A DNA stretch of 64,000 nt from Distichodus sexfasciatus (GCA_032718565.1 JAVGVS010000005.1:1342501-1406500), one strand, 5' to 3'; shown: positions 1 through 12,850, counted from the stretch's first letter. A program made the numbers and translations. Notes: generated by a model from the sequence alone, not told the origin.

Positions 1-958
1 TTTTTAGCTATTTGAAACATCACAGGATATGAGATTCACCATCACTCTGAATGTATAGTATAATACTGTTATCAGAGTTGTCGGCCATTTCCAGTATTTT
101 TCTAGCAAGCCTACTATATTTGGCACATTCAGCTCAATACTGTAATTACAAAACACAGTATGCTTTTACAGTAGTAAAAGTATTTGATATTTGCACTAAT
201 GCAATATTTTTTTTTCTACAATATTGTGCTGTGCTCTTACAGCAAACATTTGCCTTTTTTTCAGAAGCAATACTTGTGTACAATAAATGTGTATGTTTTG
301 GAATGCATTTAGAACGCAGTTTACATTTCACCTTCTTCCAGCTATGTTTAGCTATCAATATCTTTCAGCATATTTTTTTGGTGCAGCGACTTAAACCTTA
401 TAGAAAATGATGCTTAAAGTCTGGTATTAAATTATATGACATCCTTTGAAAATTGAACCTCTCACTCGTCACATTCAAGCAGTTGCTATTTAAACACCTT
501 CTTCAATGTTCTTGTCATGGTTTCTGGGCTGAAATTAGAATCGATTTGAAATATAATTCTTTTTAGATTTTCTCTTATAGCCACACACTCGGCATGATCT
601 AGAACAGTTTTAAACTGAATAAAACTGCCGCACTATGATGGAATTATACGGTTACATTCCAGTGCAAACTGTAATTCCTTCACATCCTTGTCGCTGCACC
701 AAACCAAAGCTCCTGAGTGTGACGACCATGTATAAAAAGAATAATGTTTTGGCTTTAGGCAGTGTGAGAGTCACACATTCACAGCTCTGGGGTTCATGTC
801 ACTAAGATGGATTTGTGGGGTTGTTCAGCCTTAATCAAGCGTAGCTTTGTTCAGATTAACCCAGTGCTACCTCAAGTTAGTAAAACCCAAAATTCCATCT
901 TTATGCTACAGGGCCACAGTAAGGGCTCCAGCTCAGTCACTCGATAGAAATAAGCATG
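1..958. other. No gene seen, downstream of sparcl1
   Basis: AT-rich sequence beyond the proposed sparcl1 poly(A) site. I see no exon with good splice sites and no recognisable protein; the open frames here are short and lack family features. It is probably intergenic, though a distal 3' UTR end from a gene outside the window cannot be excluded. Confidence 0.5.
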
Positions 959-959
959 A

Positions 960-1651
960 CTGTGCAGTATCTGTTGATGTTTTATTATTAAGATAAATAA
1001 AGACTTGAGGAAAATACAGGGCATGATAACTAGGACTAAAACTTTTTATGAAAGGAGTTAGTCAAAATTGAAACACAACACAGGAAATCAAGGTCATCTT
1101 TTATAAAGCTGTGGATACATGGATTTGATAAATCACAGCATAAAGCATAATTTGTGTTTCTAAAGCAATCATAGAACTCCGCCGTGAACCTGAACGCAAT
1201 GGGAGACGTGGTGCACTGCCCACATGAACAGTATTTTTAAAAAGAAGGGAATATTCAAAATCACCGTGGCCAAGAGATATCAAAAAATAAATGCAAGTAT
1301 CATATTCCCCTTAAAATTGGAAAAACAGGTTAAAAAATGAATAGGAACTTAAATATGGTTTGAGAAATGACATTTATTAAAGATGTTATTAGAAACATTA
1401 TGGTTTCACTTCACAAAGATAAAAATGTTCATCCTCAATTTACAGGGTCATCTACAAATAGAAAATGCTTATGTATTAACACCATAACCTTTTTATACGG
1501 TTTCCCTGATTCATAACACAAATTGTCATTTCTCAGCCCCAATGTATCAATTAGCATTGAATGTTCAAAATTCCAAATCAAATTATTTTAAGACCGTATT
1601 AGCATCCATTTGCTACATACTGCTAAACATGTAAATGTACTGTCTCTTAAG
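960..1651 (-). other. sparcl1: Candidate sparcl1 terminal exon and 3' UTR
   Basis: A good acceptor (TTTGTTTTGTGTGCAG on the minus strand) precedes 1651. Joining it in phase to exon 3239-3387 gives ...CFGIKDA then TAA at 1647-1649. The remaining 0.7 kb is AU-rich and ends with AATAAA (minus strand of 981-986). This is inferred from splice phase and position, not homology. Confidence 0.45.
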
Positions 1652-2093
1652 CTGCACACAAAACAAACTAAATGTAACTGCTATTAACCATTAAGACAAA
1701 TAATGTACTTGTGTTAAAGTCTGAACTGCATGTTCATCTTAAGAACTTCTAAAACATCTAAAAAAAAAAAAAAAAAAACATAAAGCCTTGATAACAATTC
1801 CCAAGAGTTTTCTTCATCACACCACTACAGACAAAACATTTGTGTCCTTCATCTATGAATCCAGACATAACCATATTGTACACCCTCAACCTGCCATCTA
1901 ATCATCTTTTGTGTTGGAAATGGCCTTGTACATGTACAGGTGTTGGTCTACTGGTGCTTCACTGTCAGAATAGCAGCTTGGGATCCATGTCCTCTGTGGA
2001 TGTGGAATTTTAACATATTAGTAATTCATATAGTAACTATTAAACGATTAATTAGTTCAAATGTACCAATCCTGGAGTGTTATGGAGGATACA

Positions 2094-2127
<34 letters not shown>

Positions 2128-5100
2128 CACACACACACACAAAGTGAGATCTCGCAAAGTTTTACGTTTGGATCAATATACTTCGGAGTGAGTTTGGCGA
2201 AATGGAAACCGCCACAATGGATCGCACACACTCGTAGGAGAGATTTATTTTCTGATAGAACTCGAATATGAAGTTATAAAGTCAGTGCTTGGGAAAAGGC
2301 ATGGTTTGCACGTAACAGAAACATCTGAAGAGAACGCTTAGGCGCACACTCATCGCTAAACGTGATTTGACCCGGCGTTCCTGCCAAACCTTAGCAGATC
2401 ACCTTCCATTATAATTCCAAGTTCACTTTGAAGCTGTCCAGAAATTGTCCATTGTACAGAAATTGGCTGATTAATACACTTAACCCGGACCGTCAGGTTC
2501 AGACTATTTGCCAGGAGCGTGTTCCTCAGCTCCTTTAGGCCTCGTTTACGCTGCAGGTCTTGATGCTCAATTCTGATTTGTTGCCTATATCCGATTTTTT
2601 TGACTTTCTGTTTACACGTTTTTTTAAATTGTGACCCATATCCGATTCACTTGTTACACGATGTCATTAAACTGCGATGAAGTACTAAATTGTCGCAGTT
2701 TTAATGACGTGCAGAACGCAATGCCTAGGAAAATCCGATCTGCCTGTTTACATGACAGTTGCACTGGCACATATCTGATTTATATCTGATTTATTTCCAC
2801 ATATGAACGAGGCCTGAAACCGATCTCAAAATATCCGAATGCATGCGTTTTTTTTTCCTGTTTACACTGTCATGGAACAGATCCGATCTGTGTCACATAT
2901 GAGCAAAAAATCGGAATTGGGTCACATTTAACAGAAAGTGTAAACGAGGCCTTATTGTGCTTTCTGTGTTAGTGAAGTGACCCGAAGGTTTTTTGACTTA
3001 ATTGAAACGTTTTTTGCTGGATTTTTGATTAGTTTCCCTCCTCATGGGAATCCCCTCATGTGCTGAATGTTTCCTTTTTATACTGCTTAATCTCTTCAAT
3101 TTGTTTCTGTGCGTTTCATTACCACACAATGTGATTAAAATAATGAGCATTGTGGGATACGGATCTGTGACACAGTGCAATAAGCACGCTAGCAAAAGAT
3201 GTTTTGATTCTTGCTGTGGTGCGTATTGTCGTTCTTACCGTCTTTGATACCGAAACATTGGCACCACTCCTTAAAGGAGACGAGCTTGTCTTTATCCGCG
3301 TCACACTCATGGAAAAACACTGAAGTGCAGTGTTCCATAGGGACCAGAGGGACCCGGAGAGGAGCCAGCTCAGAGTGAGACAGAAACCTGGATCCAACAA
3401 CAGCCACTCAGCATAAAGGCACAAAAGCTAGAGAAGAAAAATGAAGCCTTGGGCTTAATGATTACTGCAATGCCTTGGCAAACCTGTCTGAGGGATGTTG
3501 ATCCATCTGTGCAAACTGCCAGTGAACTGGGTAGATGTACATGTTGTAGTTCTTCTCGAAGTCCTGAGCCAGCAGCTCGATGGGGTGATCGCCAGCATGG
3601 AGACGTCTCTCACTTTCATACAGTTTCTGCACCTGTTTAGTCCAAACCATACAGAGGAGATTAAATAGTTGAAAAACCTGTACTGGACTAATTCACGATT
3701 GTTTTTCATAGACCTACTACATTTTCCATGTTCCTAATGCCATTAAATTGGTATTTATTTTATTATATTATATTATATTTTATTTGTTTAATTAGCATGA
3801 TGTTGTAGCAGTTCAGCTTCACATTCCAGTGCAACTCGTACCCGTTTAACTGTGCATTAGATTTTTTTGAGGTCTGTATTCCTGATTTTTTATCCTGCAA
3901 CTATCTGATGAAACAAATGTTTTACACAATATGAAATTAGATTCATTTTAAGATGAAGTATTACATTTTGTTATCATCAGAATTAAAGTGATTTAACTGA
4001 ATTAATTAATAATACACACATCAGGTCGTTTTATCAGTGATAACTGGATAAATGCTTCTTCTAGAATGAGTGATTGGTGATGGTGGTCTAATGGTAAAAT
4101 ACTCACCTACATCTCAAAAGGTCAAGGGTGCAATTTCCAAAACTACCACCTTTGAGTCCCCAAGCAAGACCCTGGGTTTATGATTTATTTGAACATTTTT
4201 TTGGTTAATACTGAACCCATAGGTAAAAATCTGGCTTGTTCCACAACATGTCATTTGTCTCATGAACACTCACCTTGGCTCTCTGCTTGGCTGTGAGGAA
4301 GCCGGGAGCGAGAGAGTCATGTTCATAGAGCTGCAGCAGGACGTTCTTCAGCCAGTCTCTCATACGCAGAGGGAACTGCACCAACTCTGCAGTCAGGCAG
4401 GGTGGGATAACTGCCACACACACACCACCACATACACAGTTATCATACAGTTCCCCAAAAACCTTGGACCCTGCTATTTCCCACCTTGCTCAGCCCCATC
4501 AGCTATTTATCCTACACAAGCTACAACATGTCAAGAATAGAGACAATTTTAAGCTTTAGACAATCACAGCAGGCTAAGAAAGTGAGAAGTTGGCCTACAT
4601 TTGCAGGAACCGGTGTAGTCCAGGTGTAGTCTGTGACCTTCCTTGGTGCCCTCAAGGCCACATTTGGTGGCAAAGAGCTGACAGGAGGTTTCATATGTTC
4701 GGTTGTCAGTTCCACAAACCTGTAAATGCATATCAGTAACTTGTGGTCAAGAGGGCAAGTAAAACAGTCTAAAAGCACTCAATGTTATGACACAACTTTA
4801 AGATAGTATGTGCTTTGTTAAAATACATGTTTGAATTAGTGATCTGAATGGTTGAGGCTCTGTGTTAGTGACTTTGAAATTGGATGAGCTTATAAAATGG
4901 AGCTTGAAAAGCAAGGGTGCAGCCTCCATCCCTAATTGCTCCAGGTAGTGTTTTGATGTAATTAGGAAATGCCAGTCAATATGAACAGCAATCATTATAA
5001 TAAATGCTGTAAATCTAAACATATGGATGTCCTCAAAGAATAATCTTTCACATTTTCCATGACTAAAAGGGGGGAAAGTATTTGGTGTGTGAACTGGATT

Positions 5101-8100
5101 AAACTGCATTTAAGTTTACAAAAAATATACCAAAAATTAGTCTTGATGCTGTACTCACATGTTCAAACTCGTTGAAGCTTCTCAGACACTCTGATGGCTT
5201 CTGACACACACAACCAGGCTTATTTTCTTCGTCCAGTTTGCACGTCTTCCCTCGTTTACAGCGGAAGTTCTCACACGGATCTGCATTCCACATAGGAGTC
5301 CAAAATATTTAACAACACCTATTAGTTATTTATTTGACAATCTGATTAGAAGTGCTTAAGATAACATGCTAAGACTTCAGCTAAATGGAAGTACCGGTTA
5401 ACGTGAATATAATGATATAACTGATGTAGTCATTAATATACTTTTTATACCTCAGTCCTACTGTATATGTAGTATAACTGTAATAAAATTCCCAGAGTTC
5501 AAAACCATATGAAGAGCAGGTGAAGAGCTTTACTGCATGTCATTTATTATCAGCCTTTCTGTAGAAGTGAAGTGTTTCCTGGTCTGTTAAAAGAGTGTCT
5601 ACATTCTTTGGGCTCTGCCAGTTTGGCCACAGTACAAATCCTAACCAGCTCTCCCATTGACCCTTAAGCCCGGGCACCGAGATGGCCGAGGGTTTGTTTA
5701 GCTAGCCGCAGGCTGCGGTGCGGCGGCGCGTGTTAAAGCCTCGCTCAGCAGATTCCTGATGAGAGTTAGGGACCATGGAGGCACGGGTCTGAATCAACAC
5801 TGACCAGGCGGAGCTTCCTGGCCGTCGGGACCAGGCCGAGGGCGCGGTGTGGGGCGGCTTCTGGGGTAGAGATCCACCGTGGCACGGATTTGCACCGGGT
5901 TCATTCCAATCAGGGGAGCCTGGGGATAGCAGCAAAGGCCAGGAAGATTTGTTTGACGTTGAAATACAGTTCAGATTGTATGAACTGCCATGGAAAACAG
6001 ACTTTAAATTGCTGAAGTTAGTGTTATTGTTAAAGATCTACAGAAAAAAAGTAGATCTATGATATTTGCACCGACAAGCAAATTCCTAAGCATGTTCACC
6101 AGATTCAAAAAATATTCTAAATTGTCATGTTTATTTACTTTTTTCCATATTATATTTGCATTCTGAGCCAAAGGTGTTAATGTGACTTACAAAAATGTAG
6201 GAATTAATGGTCAAATGGGCCTTTAAGCTGAAATTGAAGGTAGATCCCAACCTTACCCATTTCCCATGCTTCCTTCTCTTGTTTTTTTGCTGTTCGACAG
6301 TGGTTAAGCTCTGTGGATCTTTCTCTAGTTCGTGGCTTTTAGAGCTTTCTGTGGGCATCTCAGTCAAGGGAGCTTGGTCACTTTGCATCTTCCTCTGTTT
6401 CTTGACCCTCTTCTGCTTCTTGCCTTTACCATGGCTTCCTCTTCCCTTAGTGTCCTCTACTTCCTCTTTTCCATCTGAATGTCTGTGTTTCACCATGTGC
6501 ATGATGTTCTCATCCTGGAGCTCATTTTCTTTGCTCTCTGTCTCTTTAGTTGTGTCAGTGTCGATTTTGTCACTTGCCATATCCAAAGTTTGCTCCTGCT
6601 CATCGTTTCCTTTGGATATGGCATGGCTGTCCTGCTCCTTCTCGTTCTCCTCTTTTGGGTTTTGGCTGGACTGCAGGGAATCATAGTCTTCCATTGCTAT
6701 AGGGAGCTCTCGCTCCATCTTTTCCTCTTCTGCGGCCTTGCTGGTAGATGGTTCAGTCTCTGCCAGCTTGGTAGGAAGAGGGTCTGCTGCCTCACTTTCA
6801 GCAATGTAGTCTAGATTTAATGCTATCTCAAGGTCTGTGCTACTCCCCAAATCCTCCTGCTCTTCCTTGGTTTCCTCTCTTTCTTCATCCTCCTTTTTAG
6901 ACTCCTTATTCTCCAATGTGCTTTCTTTCTTTCTTTCCTGGACTTCTCCTCCCTCACCTTCATCCTCATCCTCCTGTTTGTCTACAGCTTTCTGCTCCTC
7001 TTCCACTGAGCCCTGCAGGAGTTGGGCCAGTGCCTCTTCACTCAGCAGCACAGGAGTAGGAGTGCTCCTCTCACCTCCCTCAGACACATCAATAATTCCT
7101 CCATCACTTTGCTCCTCGCTCATATCCCCATCCTCTGGATCTGGACTGCTGGCTTCAAAAGGGAAGAGTGTTGGCAAGATAGCACCATGCTCCTCATCTG
7201 ATGCTCTGGTCTTGATGTCCTGGTAAAAAACAACAACATTGAGACAGGTTTAGGATGGGAAATCAACTAGAAAAGGTTAGGATATTGCTGCAAGGGGAGA
7301 TAGCTGAATGTCCTGACCAACTTCCTAACTTTTCCGCCATGATCCCGGGATTCTGGTTGTATCTGAAGTGATTTCCCACTGTGTGTGTAAAATGGCCTTA
7401 GTTTCTAGACAGGTACTGCATGAATTTGGTTCATGGAAAGGTTTTCCAGCTCTGAACAATTAGACAATATGAGGCAATATTCCATACTGGTGTCATATAT
7501 CAGCATATGATATATAAATATCAATATCATATCTTCTCTTTAAATAAAAAGATGTCTTGTTCAGTAAAAATTGTCTTGTGCTAAACATCACAACATGTAT
7601 GATGTCTGATCAAGCATCAATGGTATAGGCTCCTTGCTCATTGAATCAATGTGTCAATGTAGATCAGTGTATCATTACAATCTCACTAAAAAACATGAAT
7701 AACCAAATCATAAAAAAGGAAAGCAGTTCACAGTTAAGCCCTCCTAAGACGTGTAGATTTTAAAGCTAGAACTTGAAGCTATTTAAGGCATCAGTTAAAG
7801 ACATATGAGTGTAGTATGTTATGTGAAATTAAACTAAGTGAAAATCACCCTCTCTGGAGATGGCTCTGTCTGTTTGAAGAAAGATCCATGTTCTCCATGA
7901 GGTTTGCTTTGCACCTTGAATCAGAGAATTCGCATTAGGAAATTATTATTAAATAGTATCTGAAAATGACACAAAAAATGCATGCGAAATCATCTGCTGT
8001 ATGTTATGTACAAAACATATTACATAATGCATATTCTAATGGGATTTTATATATGATGCATGTTCTGAAAACATAATTCTAGTATGAAATATGTATACTT

Positions 8101-8239
8101 TATGTATTTTAGGAGCACTGTTTATGTCATATTTAATTATTAAACTATATATAAATAATTACAAAGTCAAAATCCTTTTTCTTACAGACACTGCTAACGT
8201 TGAGACCAAGAGACCCAGGCACAGCAGCCGAACCTTCAT
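1647..8239 (-). CDS. sparcl1: sparcl1: SPARC-like protein 1 (hevin), secreted matricellular calcium-binding glycoprotein
   Basis: Coding exons (transcription runs right to left): 8186-8239, 7849-7914, 6257-7219, 5805-5919, 5159-5280, 4599-4719, 4274-4410, 3484-3632, 3239-3387, and probably 1647-1651 with the stop. Phases agree at every junction and give about 626 residues (human hevin is about 660). Order: signal peptide (1-18), long Glu/Asp-rich calcium-binding region (about 41-361), linker ending in a Pro-rich stretch, follistatin-like domain with Cys pattern starting DPCENFRCKRGKTC, Kazal-like part (VCGTDNRTYETSC), then the extracellular calcium-binding domain with IPPCLTAEL, FPLRMRDWLKNVL and an EF-hand loop DADKDKLVSFKE followed by CFGIK. 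Family role: extracellular matrix and synapse/collagen modulation. The long acidic exon and the adjacent SCPP gene favour sparcl1 over sparc. No frame break in about 1.9 kb of coding sequence. The very C-terminal exon is the weak point. Confidence 0.95.
2094..2142. repeat. (CT)n(AC)n compound microsatellite
   Basis: A run of CT dinucleotides followed directly by AC dinucleotides. Simple repeat inside the last sparcl1 intron. Confidence 0.95.
2538..2951. mobile_element. Harbinger-type MITE in the last sparcl1 intron
   Basis: A 414-bp element with inverted ends GGCCTCGTTTACGCTG and (reverse complement) GGCCTCGTTTACACTT, flanked by TTA on both sides (2535-2537 and 2952-2954). A TTA target duplication with GG-starting inverted ends is typical of PIF/Harbinger elements. 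It has no coding capacity. Internal copies of ATCCGAT/ATCGGA words occur in both orientations. Confidence 0.8.
4080..4172 (+). repeat. SINE fragment (family C)
   Basis: Contains GTGGTCTAATGGTAAAATACTCACC, split here as a tRNA-like head, followed by the phrase CCCCAAGCAAGACCCTGG. The same phrases recur near 39.4, 53.4-54.7 and 63.4 kb. It lies in a sparcl1 intron. Confidence 0.6.
6257..7219 (-). other. sparcl1: sparcl1 acidic-domain exon (321 codons)
   Basis: One 963-nt phase 0-0 exon holding the fast-evolving Glu/Asp/Ser/Lys-rich region, beginning DIKTRASDEEHGAILPTLFP and ending KNKRRKHGKW at a TGG|GTAAGG donor. It has runs of EE, DED and KE pairs, and a basic cluster (KGKKQKRVKKQRK) near its end. 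Hevin-type proteins bind calcium with low affinity here. This exon separates sparcl1 from the much shorter acidic region of SPARC. Confidence 0.9.
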
Positions 8240-8241
8240 TC
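8186..8241 (-). other. sparcl1: sparcl1 exon 2: start codon and signal peptide
   Basis: The start codon is at 8237-8239, two bases after a clean acceptor (pyrimidine run ending TTCACAG). The exon encodes MKVRLLCLGLLVSTLAVS, a typical signal peptide: a charged start, a hydrophobic core, then small residues. It ends at a strong donor (TCT|GTAAGA) in phase 0, which fits the next exon (VQSKPHGEHGSFFKQ). The exon is too short to appear as a long open frame. Confidence 0.85.
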
Positions 8242-9312
8242 CTGTGAATAATAAAAACTCAGTTTACCATTGTTTGTATTGTTTTTCCGTGCTTTTGTCC
8301 AATATCATGAAATCTTGAGTGCATTTAGGGTGTTTCATTCCCATTCTCTAGAAAGCTTAACTTCTGAATTTCTACAAGCTTCATTTGTGTATGGAACCTC
8401 TCCTAAGGTTACTGTGACTCTGATGAGTGCCTGGTTCATATTTTTATGTCTTGAAAAACAATACTAACAACTCACTGGCTTTTTAAAGGATGTAAAATCA
8501 CAGATTATATTTGATATTTTATCTGGAACAATTTGTCAACCTTACATCGTCTCAAGCTCTAACCTCAGTATCATATGTTGATGTAACACAATTCGTGCCA
8601 TTCATATAAAAACACTAATTTTGGGCTCTTTGATTATTGAATCGATATTGTATATTGTATTAATGTATATTGATGATTCATCACACCCTTTTCGATGCTA
8701 TGTGAGCCACAGTCAGCACAGCAGTGATAATATAAAGAGTTGGTAGCACTTTTTAAAACACATCAAAGCTCACTAAGATATTCAATTGACCTTTTGGGCA
8801 TTTAGGAAAATCGAAAAACCCGACATTAATAGCAGATTGTCAGTTCTCTCTAGAGTTCTCACGCTGTAAGATCTTCATCAGCATGCCATCCGTACCCCCA
8901 CCCCGATAACCCCGCACCGCCTGCCTCAGTTGTCGTGGTGACGGGCTCGGGAGATGTGCCCCACTCAAAAGTCACATTCAGTCCAGCGAGGCAAAGTAAA
9001 CATCAGAAGCTACCAGACTGGAAAAAGAGTCGACTACGCACACAAACTTTATTCCCCTCTCTGGCTGAGTGACAATGTGCCACTATAGGATCTGTTTCGT
9101 GGAACAATGTGTCTCTAGCTGGACTCACATGAAGCTGGAGCACGACATAAAAATCATGACACATGAAGGAAAATGATGATAAGCATTTAGATTAAAAGAG
9201 GTTTTGCAGGTACATGGAAAATAACTGTACAATTTTACAAATAGTTGACAGATTATTTGAAATTGTTACTCAAATTTTAATTGAGAAATGAGAAAATGAG
9301 ATATAATTCTAT

Positions 9313-9317
<5 letters not shown>

Positions 9318-9356
<39 letters not shown>
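9318..9356. repeat. (AAT)n microsatellite
   Basis: About 13 AAT units in an intergenic or first-intron position upstream of sparcl1 coding exons. Confidence 0.95.
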
Positions 9357-9577
9357 TTAAACAACCCTTTCACACATATTTAATCTACCAATTTTACTTC
9401 ATTAAAATAAATTAATTAATTCAACCACTGGGAACAATACATCAATGTATCACAGCGAAAAGATTCAAGTGTCAGAAATATTTATGGAAATAACAGCATA
9501 TTATAAATATATAAGATAAAAGCTTTGCCTAAAGACTAATAACTAAAGACTAATTAAGGGAATACATCAAATTCTAC

Positions 9578-9660
9578 CTGATGCTGAAGTTTGCAGAGGA
9601 AGATGAAGAACTGAGTGAGATATTTGCTTCAGAAGCGCACAGAGGAGGAGAGCAAGTGAA
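9578..9660 (-). other. Candidate sparcl1 non-coding exon 1
   Basis: A donor reading CATCAG|GTAGAA sits at 9577/9578, and the coding exon 2 begins only two bases before the start codon, so an upstream untranslated exon is required. This stretch is the best candidate. The right edge is a guess, since I see no clear TATA box on the minus strand. Confidence 0.4.
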
Positions 9661-10539
9661 AAGCTCCAACTGGCACTGCACTCTTCACAGCTCTACACCA
9701 AACAGAATCTTCAGGGCCACCTAATAAAGAAAACAGTCCGGCGTGGGGCTGATATGGGCGGTCTGTTCCGAGACACACAGTCAAGGCAGAGAGAGACTGT
9801 ATGATGAAGAGCATGATACACCAGTTCATTCTTATTTATGCTTTTTTTTTCATTTTGCATATGGAAAATAATTACATGTGAATTGTAATTCAGTTCTTTT
9901 AAGTCCTGTATGCCATTTTATTGTATTAGAGTGGTGCATCTGAATTAAAAAAACCAGAAACAAGCACAATTAGTTGTCATCAATTGGATATCATAAAACT
10001 TATAAAATCCTCATTGACCAATAACACACAAAAAACAATTCTGTTTTTTTGATCATATAAATTGTGTTTTGTGTTAGTAAACTCCATAATAATGATTCTT
10101 TTTAAATATGTACCACAACTTTAATAAGAGTTAGTCATTGCCACTTACAATAAATAACTTATTAATTAAGTTAATTAATTTAATCAAAACAAGTAAAATA
10201 CTATAATGACTGGTTTTATGATGATAAATTTTTAATGGGCAAAACTCCAGGCCAATGTGTTTCTTTGGGGAACTTCTCTCCCCTCTAGATAGGCAGCTGA
10301 ATCCTGCATTCCCCCAGATTCCCCTCTTTGCTCATATGTCCAGAAAATAATTATGAATTATCAGGCACCTATAATCAACAGTCTCCTGTGTTTTTGAGGC
10401 TTCTGAGAATTTCCAAGAAAAAAAAAAAGTGATAAATAAAAAGACAGATAAATTTTTAGCCAATATCAGTGTCGGGCACGTTTCTTTAAAAAGAGTAGTT
10501 AGTTATAGTTACTTCTCCCAAAAAATAATTGAGTTACAG

Positions 10540-10795
10540 CATTCATTCATTCATTATCCAAACTGCTTAATCCCAACTGGGGTCGGGGGGGACCGGAGCC
10601 CTGGACAGACACCAACACACCACAGGACGTGCCTCACATTCACCTTATGGCCAATTTTGGAGTGGGTGGCTACCCGCGAGGAGCACCGGGGAGAAACCCA
10701 CTGTGAACGAGGAAACATGCAAGCTCACACAGAAGGCTTAGCGACGACTGGGGATCAAACCTGGGACCTTCTAGGAGTTGCAGCATTATAAAAGT
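10540..10795 (-). repeat. SINE-like repeat, family B, degraded
   Basis: Reads CATTCATTATCCAAACTGCTT, then a GGGTCGGGGG-GGACCGGAGCC block and a tail with CACACAGAAGGCTTAGCGACG and GGGATCAAACCTGGGACCTTCT. Same family as 63.0-63.3 kb, more decayed. Confidence 0.65.
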
Positions 10796-11639
10796 AACTA
10801 GTTACCAGGGAAAGGAGGAAAAGGGAAGCTATTGCGTTACATTTTTAAATGTTTAAATATGTCAAAAATTATTCATTATTTCCATTTCCTTCCCCACTTT
10901 GAACTTTAAATTCAACTGTACGTTCAATTATATATAATAAAACTGAATATTAAATATGTTTAATGAATGAAATGTACACTTAACAGAGTAAATTAACACA
11001 AACATTATACACTACGCACTATTTTAATGTTGCTGTGGGACCATGTGAGACAAAGAACATCTATCAAATTTAATTGTAGATATTATCCATTACTATGTTA
11101 ACAACAATTGCAACAATAAAACAAAATAGACACATTTTAGAACTTTTTATCTTTAGTCTTTTTCAACAGGCCACAACTGGCCATCAAATTAGTTTAAAAT
11201 AAAATTATGCTTGTTAAGCAATGTACCAAAAAATACACTCTTTGTAGTGCAAATTAAATTAATCAAGAATTAATCACACAACTTTAAACAACTACAGGCT
11301 TGGATGGTGCGGCTCCTTCTCGTTCTTTGTTAGCGAAGAGCACATTAGGCGCATCTGGGTTTAAGCTGCTAGTACCACCAGTGTTCTCGATCACTAGTTT
11401 TGTAGAAGTGTGTGATGATGAGAGGTCTTCATCAGATTACGACTACTCTCGAGATACCGCATTATATGTAGGCATTTAACACACTGAGCTACAGTAGACC
11501 AATAACTTGCCCCTATATAATCCAGAACCTGCTACTAGATATTAGCCTGTGATTAAACCATCTCAGATTTAAGAAGTTCAACTTTTTTTTACATTTAAAT
11601 ATTCATTGGTATCAGGAAAAATGCACTGAATGCATTTTA

Positions 11640-11900
11640 AAGGGGAAGCTGGTGGTGTGACGGTTAGGAAGTTGGCCCCGTGCACGGAGGGTCGCCTGGT
11701 TTTAATCCCGGCCCGGTTAAAGTGTCACTATAGCACTCGTGAGCAAGGTACCATTCCCAAGCACTGCTCCAGGACAGGCTGAAAGTCAGCTGCTCCTTCT
11801 GGGAGGTCCAAATCAGAGGTCACATTTAGTTCACCAGCCAGCCTTCAGTGCTATAGTGTGTTCACTATTCACAATGACAAATAATAACTCACAATATAGT
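11640..11900 (+). repeat. tRNA-derived SINE, family A
   Basis: Head GTGTGACGGTTAGGAAGTTGG and a box-B-like GGTTTTAATCCC, then the family tail: GAGCAAGGTACC, CCCAAGCACTGCTCC, AGGTCACATTTAGT and ACAATGACAAATAAT. Other copies lie at 12.6, 29.9 and 61.6 kb. Confidence 0.75.
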
Positions 11901-12452
11901 AAATACATTTTATTCATAAACTACATTCCAGAAGATTGCTCATACAGTATATCTATAAATTTGTGCATAAATCACATCAAGTTATACATAAAGTAGAAAA
12001 TTACAGTAAAGCAAAAGATCGAATAAGTGCTACTCTATTGTAGGTATTGTTAGTAAAATAATGTAATAAAAGTCTTTTATTTACCTAATCTAAAATTCTT
12101 TATTTTTTCTGAAAATGGAACCTACCTTCATTTCCTCAACACCCCATATTCAGACATAAGCTCCAGGCTGGTGATGTAAGCGAACAGTAATCAACTGTAA
12201 ACAGCAGTCTAGCAAGACTGATCTGGGTTCAGCTTACGCCTGTCCTGACAGCCTCCATTTGAGTAGACGCTATAGCAGACAGACATGCAGTGAGGTGTGT
12301 GGGATTTCTGGTAGCCGCACCATCTTGATTATGGTTTCATACGAAGAATGTTGCCCACAGTCAGTCTACAGCTTCCTGCAAAAGCAAAGCAAATAAGGGA
12401 GCTGCCCAAATAAGAATTCTGACGGAAATGTTGCAGCTAAAAAGTGTTAGTG

Positions 12453-12458
<6 letters not shown>

Positions 12459-12538
<80 letters not shown>
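12459..12538. repeat. (AT)n microsatellite, about 80 bp
   Basis: Uninterrupted AT dinucleotides. The open frame of alternating Tyr and Ile across it is an artefact of the repeat. Confidence 0.98.
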
Positions 12539-12542
<4 letters not shown>

Positions 12543-12597
12543 GTTTATTTGTTATTAAATAAAATGTGGACATTTTTCTTAAGAAACAGTTATTACA

Positions 12598-12850
12598 ACC
12601 CATTTGGTAGCTTAATGGTTAGAGAGTTGTCCCCATTATTGGAGGGTCAGTGGTTCAAGTGTTCAAGTGCTGTGCTGGTAAAGGTACCACTGAGGTACTC
12701 ATGAGCAATGTACCAATCCCAAGCACTGCTCCACAGCTGCTGCCAACACTGCTCCTTCACGGATACGTCAAATGCAGTGGTCATATTTCGTTGGGGTGCA
12801 ATGTGTGCTGTGCTCTGTTCACCTTCCAAAGCATCAATCACCATAAGGTG
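12598..12850 (+). repeat. tRNA-derived SINE, family A
   Basis: Head TTTGGTAGCTTAATGGTTAG and body GGTAAAGGTACCACTGAGG, GAGCAATGTACC, CCAAGCACTGCTCC, then CTTCACGGATACGTCAAATGC. It has the same order of blocks as the copy at 61.6 kb. Confidence 0.75.

Noticed and set aside
340..372. KDIDS-stop reading near 346 as the last sparcl1 exon
   Set aside because: The acceptor has no pyrimidine tract and lies beyond the proposed poly(A) site; the similarity is only four residues.
5702..5935. A 77-residue open frame on the minus strand
   Set aside because: It is a shadow; the real exon 5805-5919 uses another frame (APLIGMNPVQIRATVDLYP) and matches splice phases on both sides.
6207..7226. Plus-strand open frames opposite the sparcl1 acidic exon
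   Set aside because: Ser/Phe/Leu-rich complement of Glu/Lys codons; no splice or homology support.
9629..9829. Minus-strand frame starting MNWCIMLFIIQSLSALT as the sparcl1 signal peptide
   Set aside because: It lacks a good donor in the right phase; the exon at 8186-8239 has a better signal peptide, a strong donor, and joins exactly to the next exon.
12444..12704. Open frame of alternating Tyr and Ile
   Set aside because: Translation of an AT microsatellite and the adjoining SINE.
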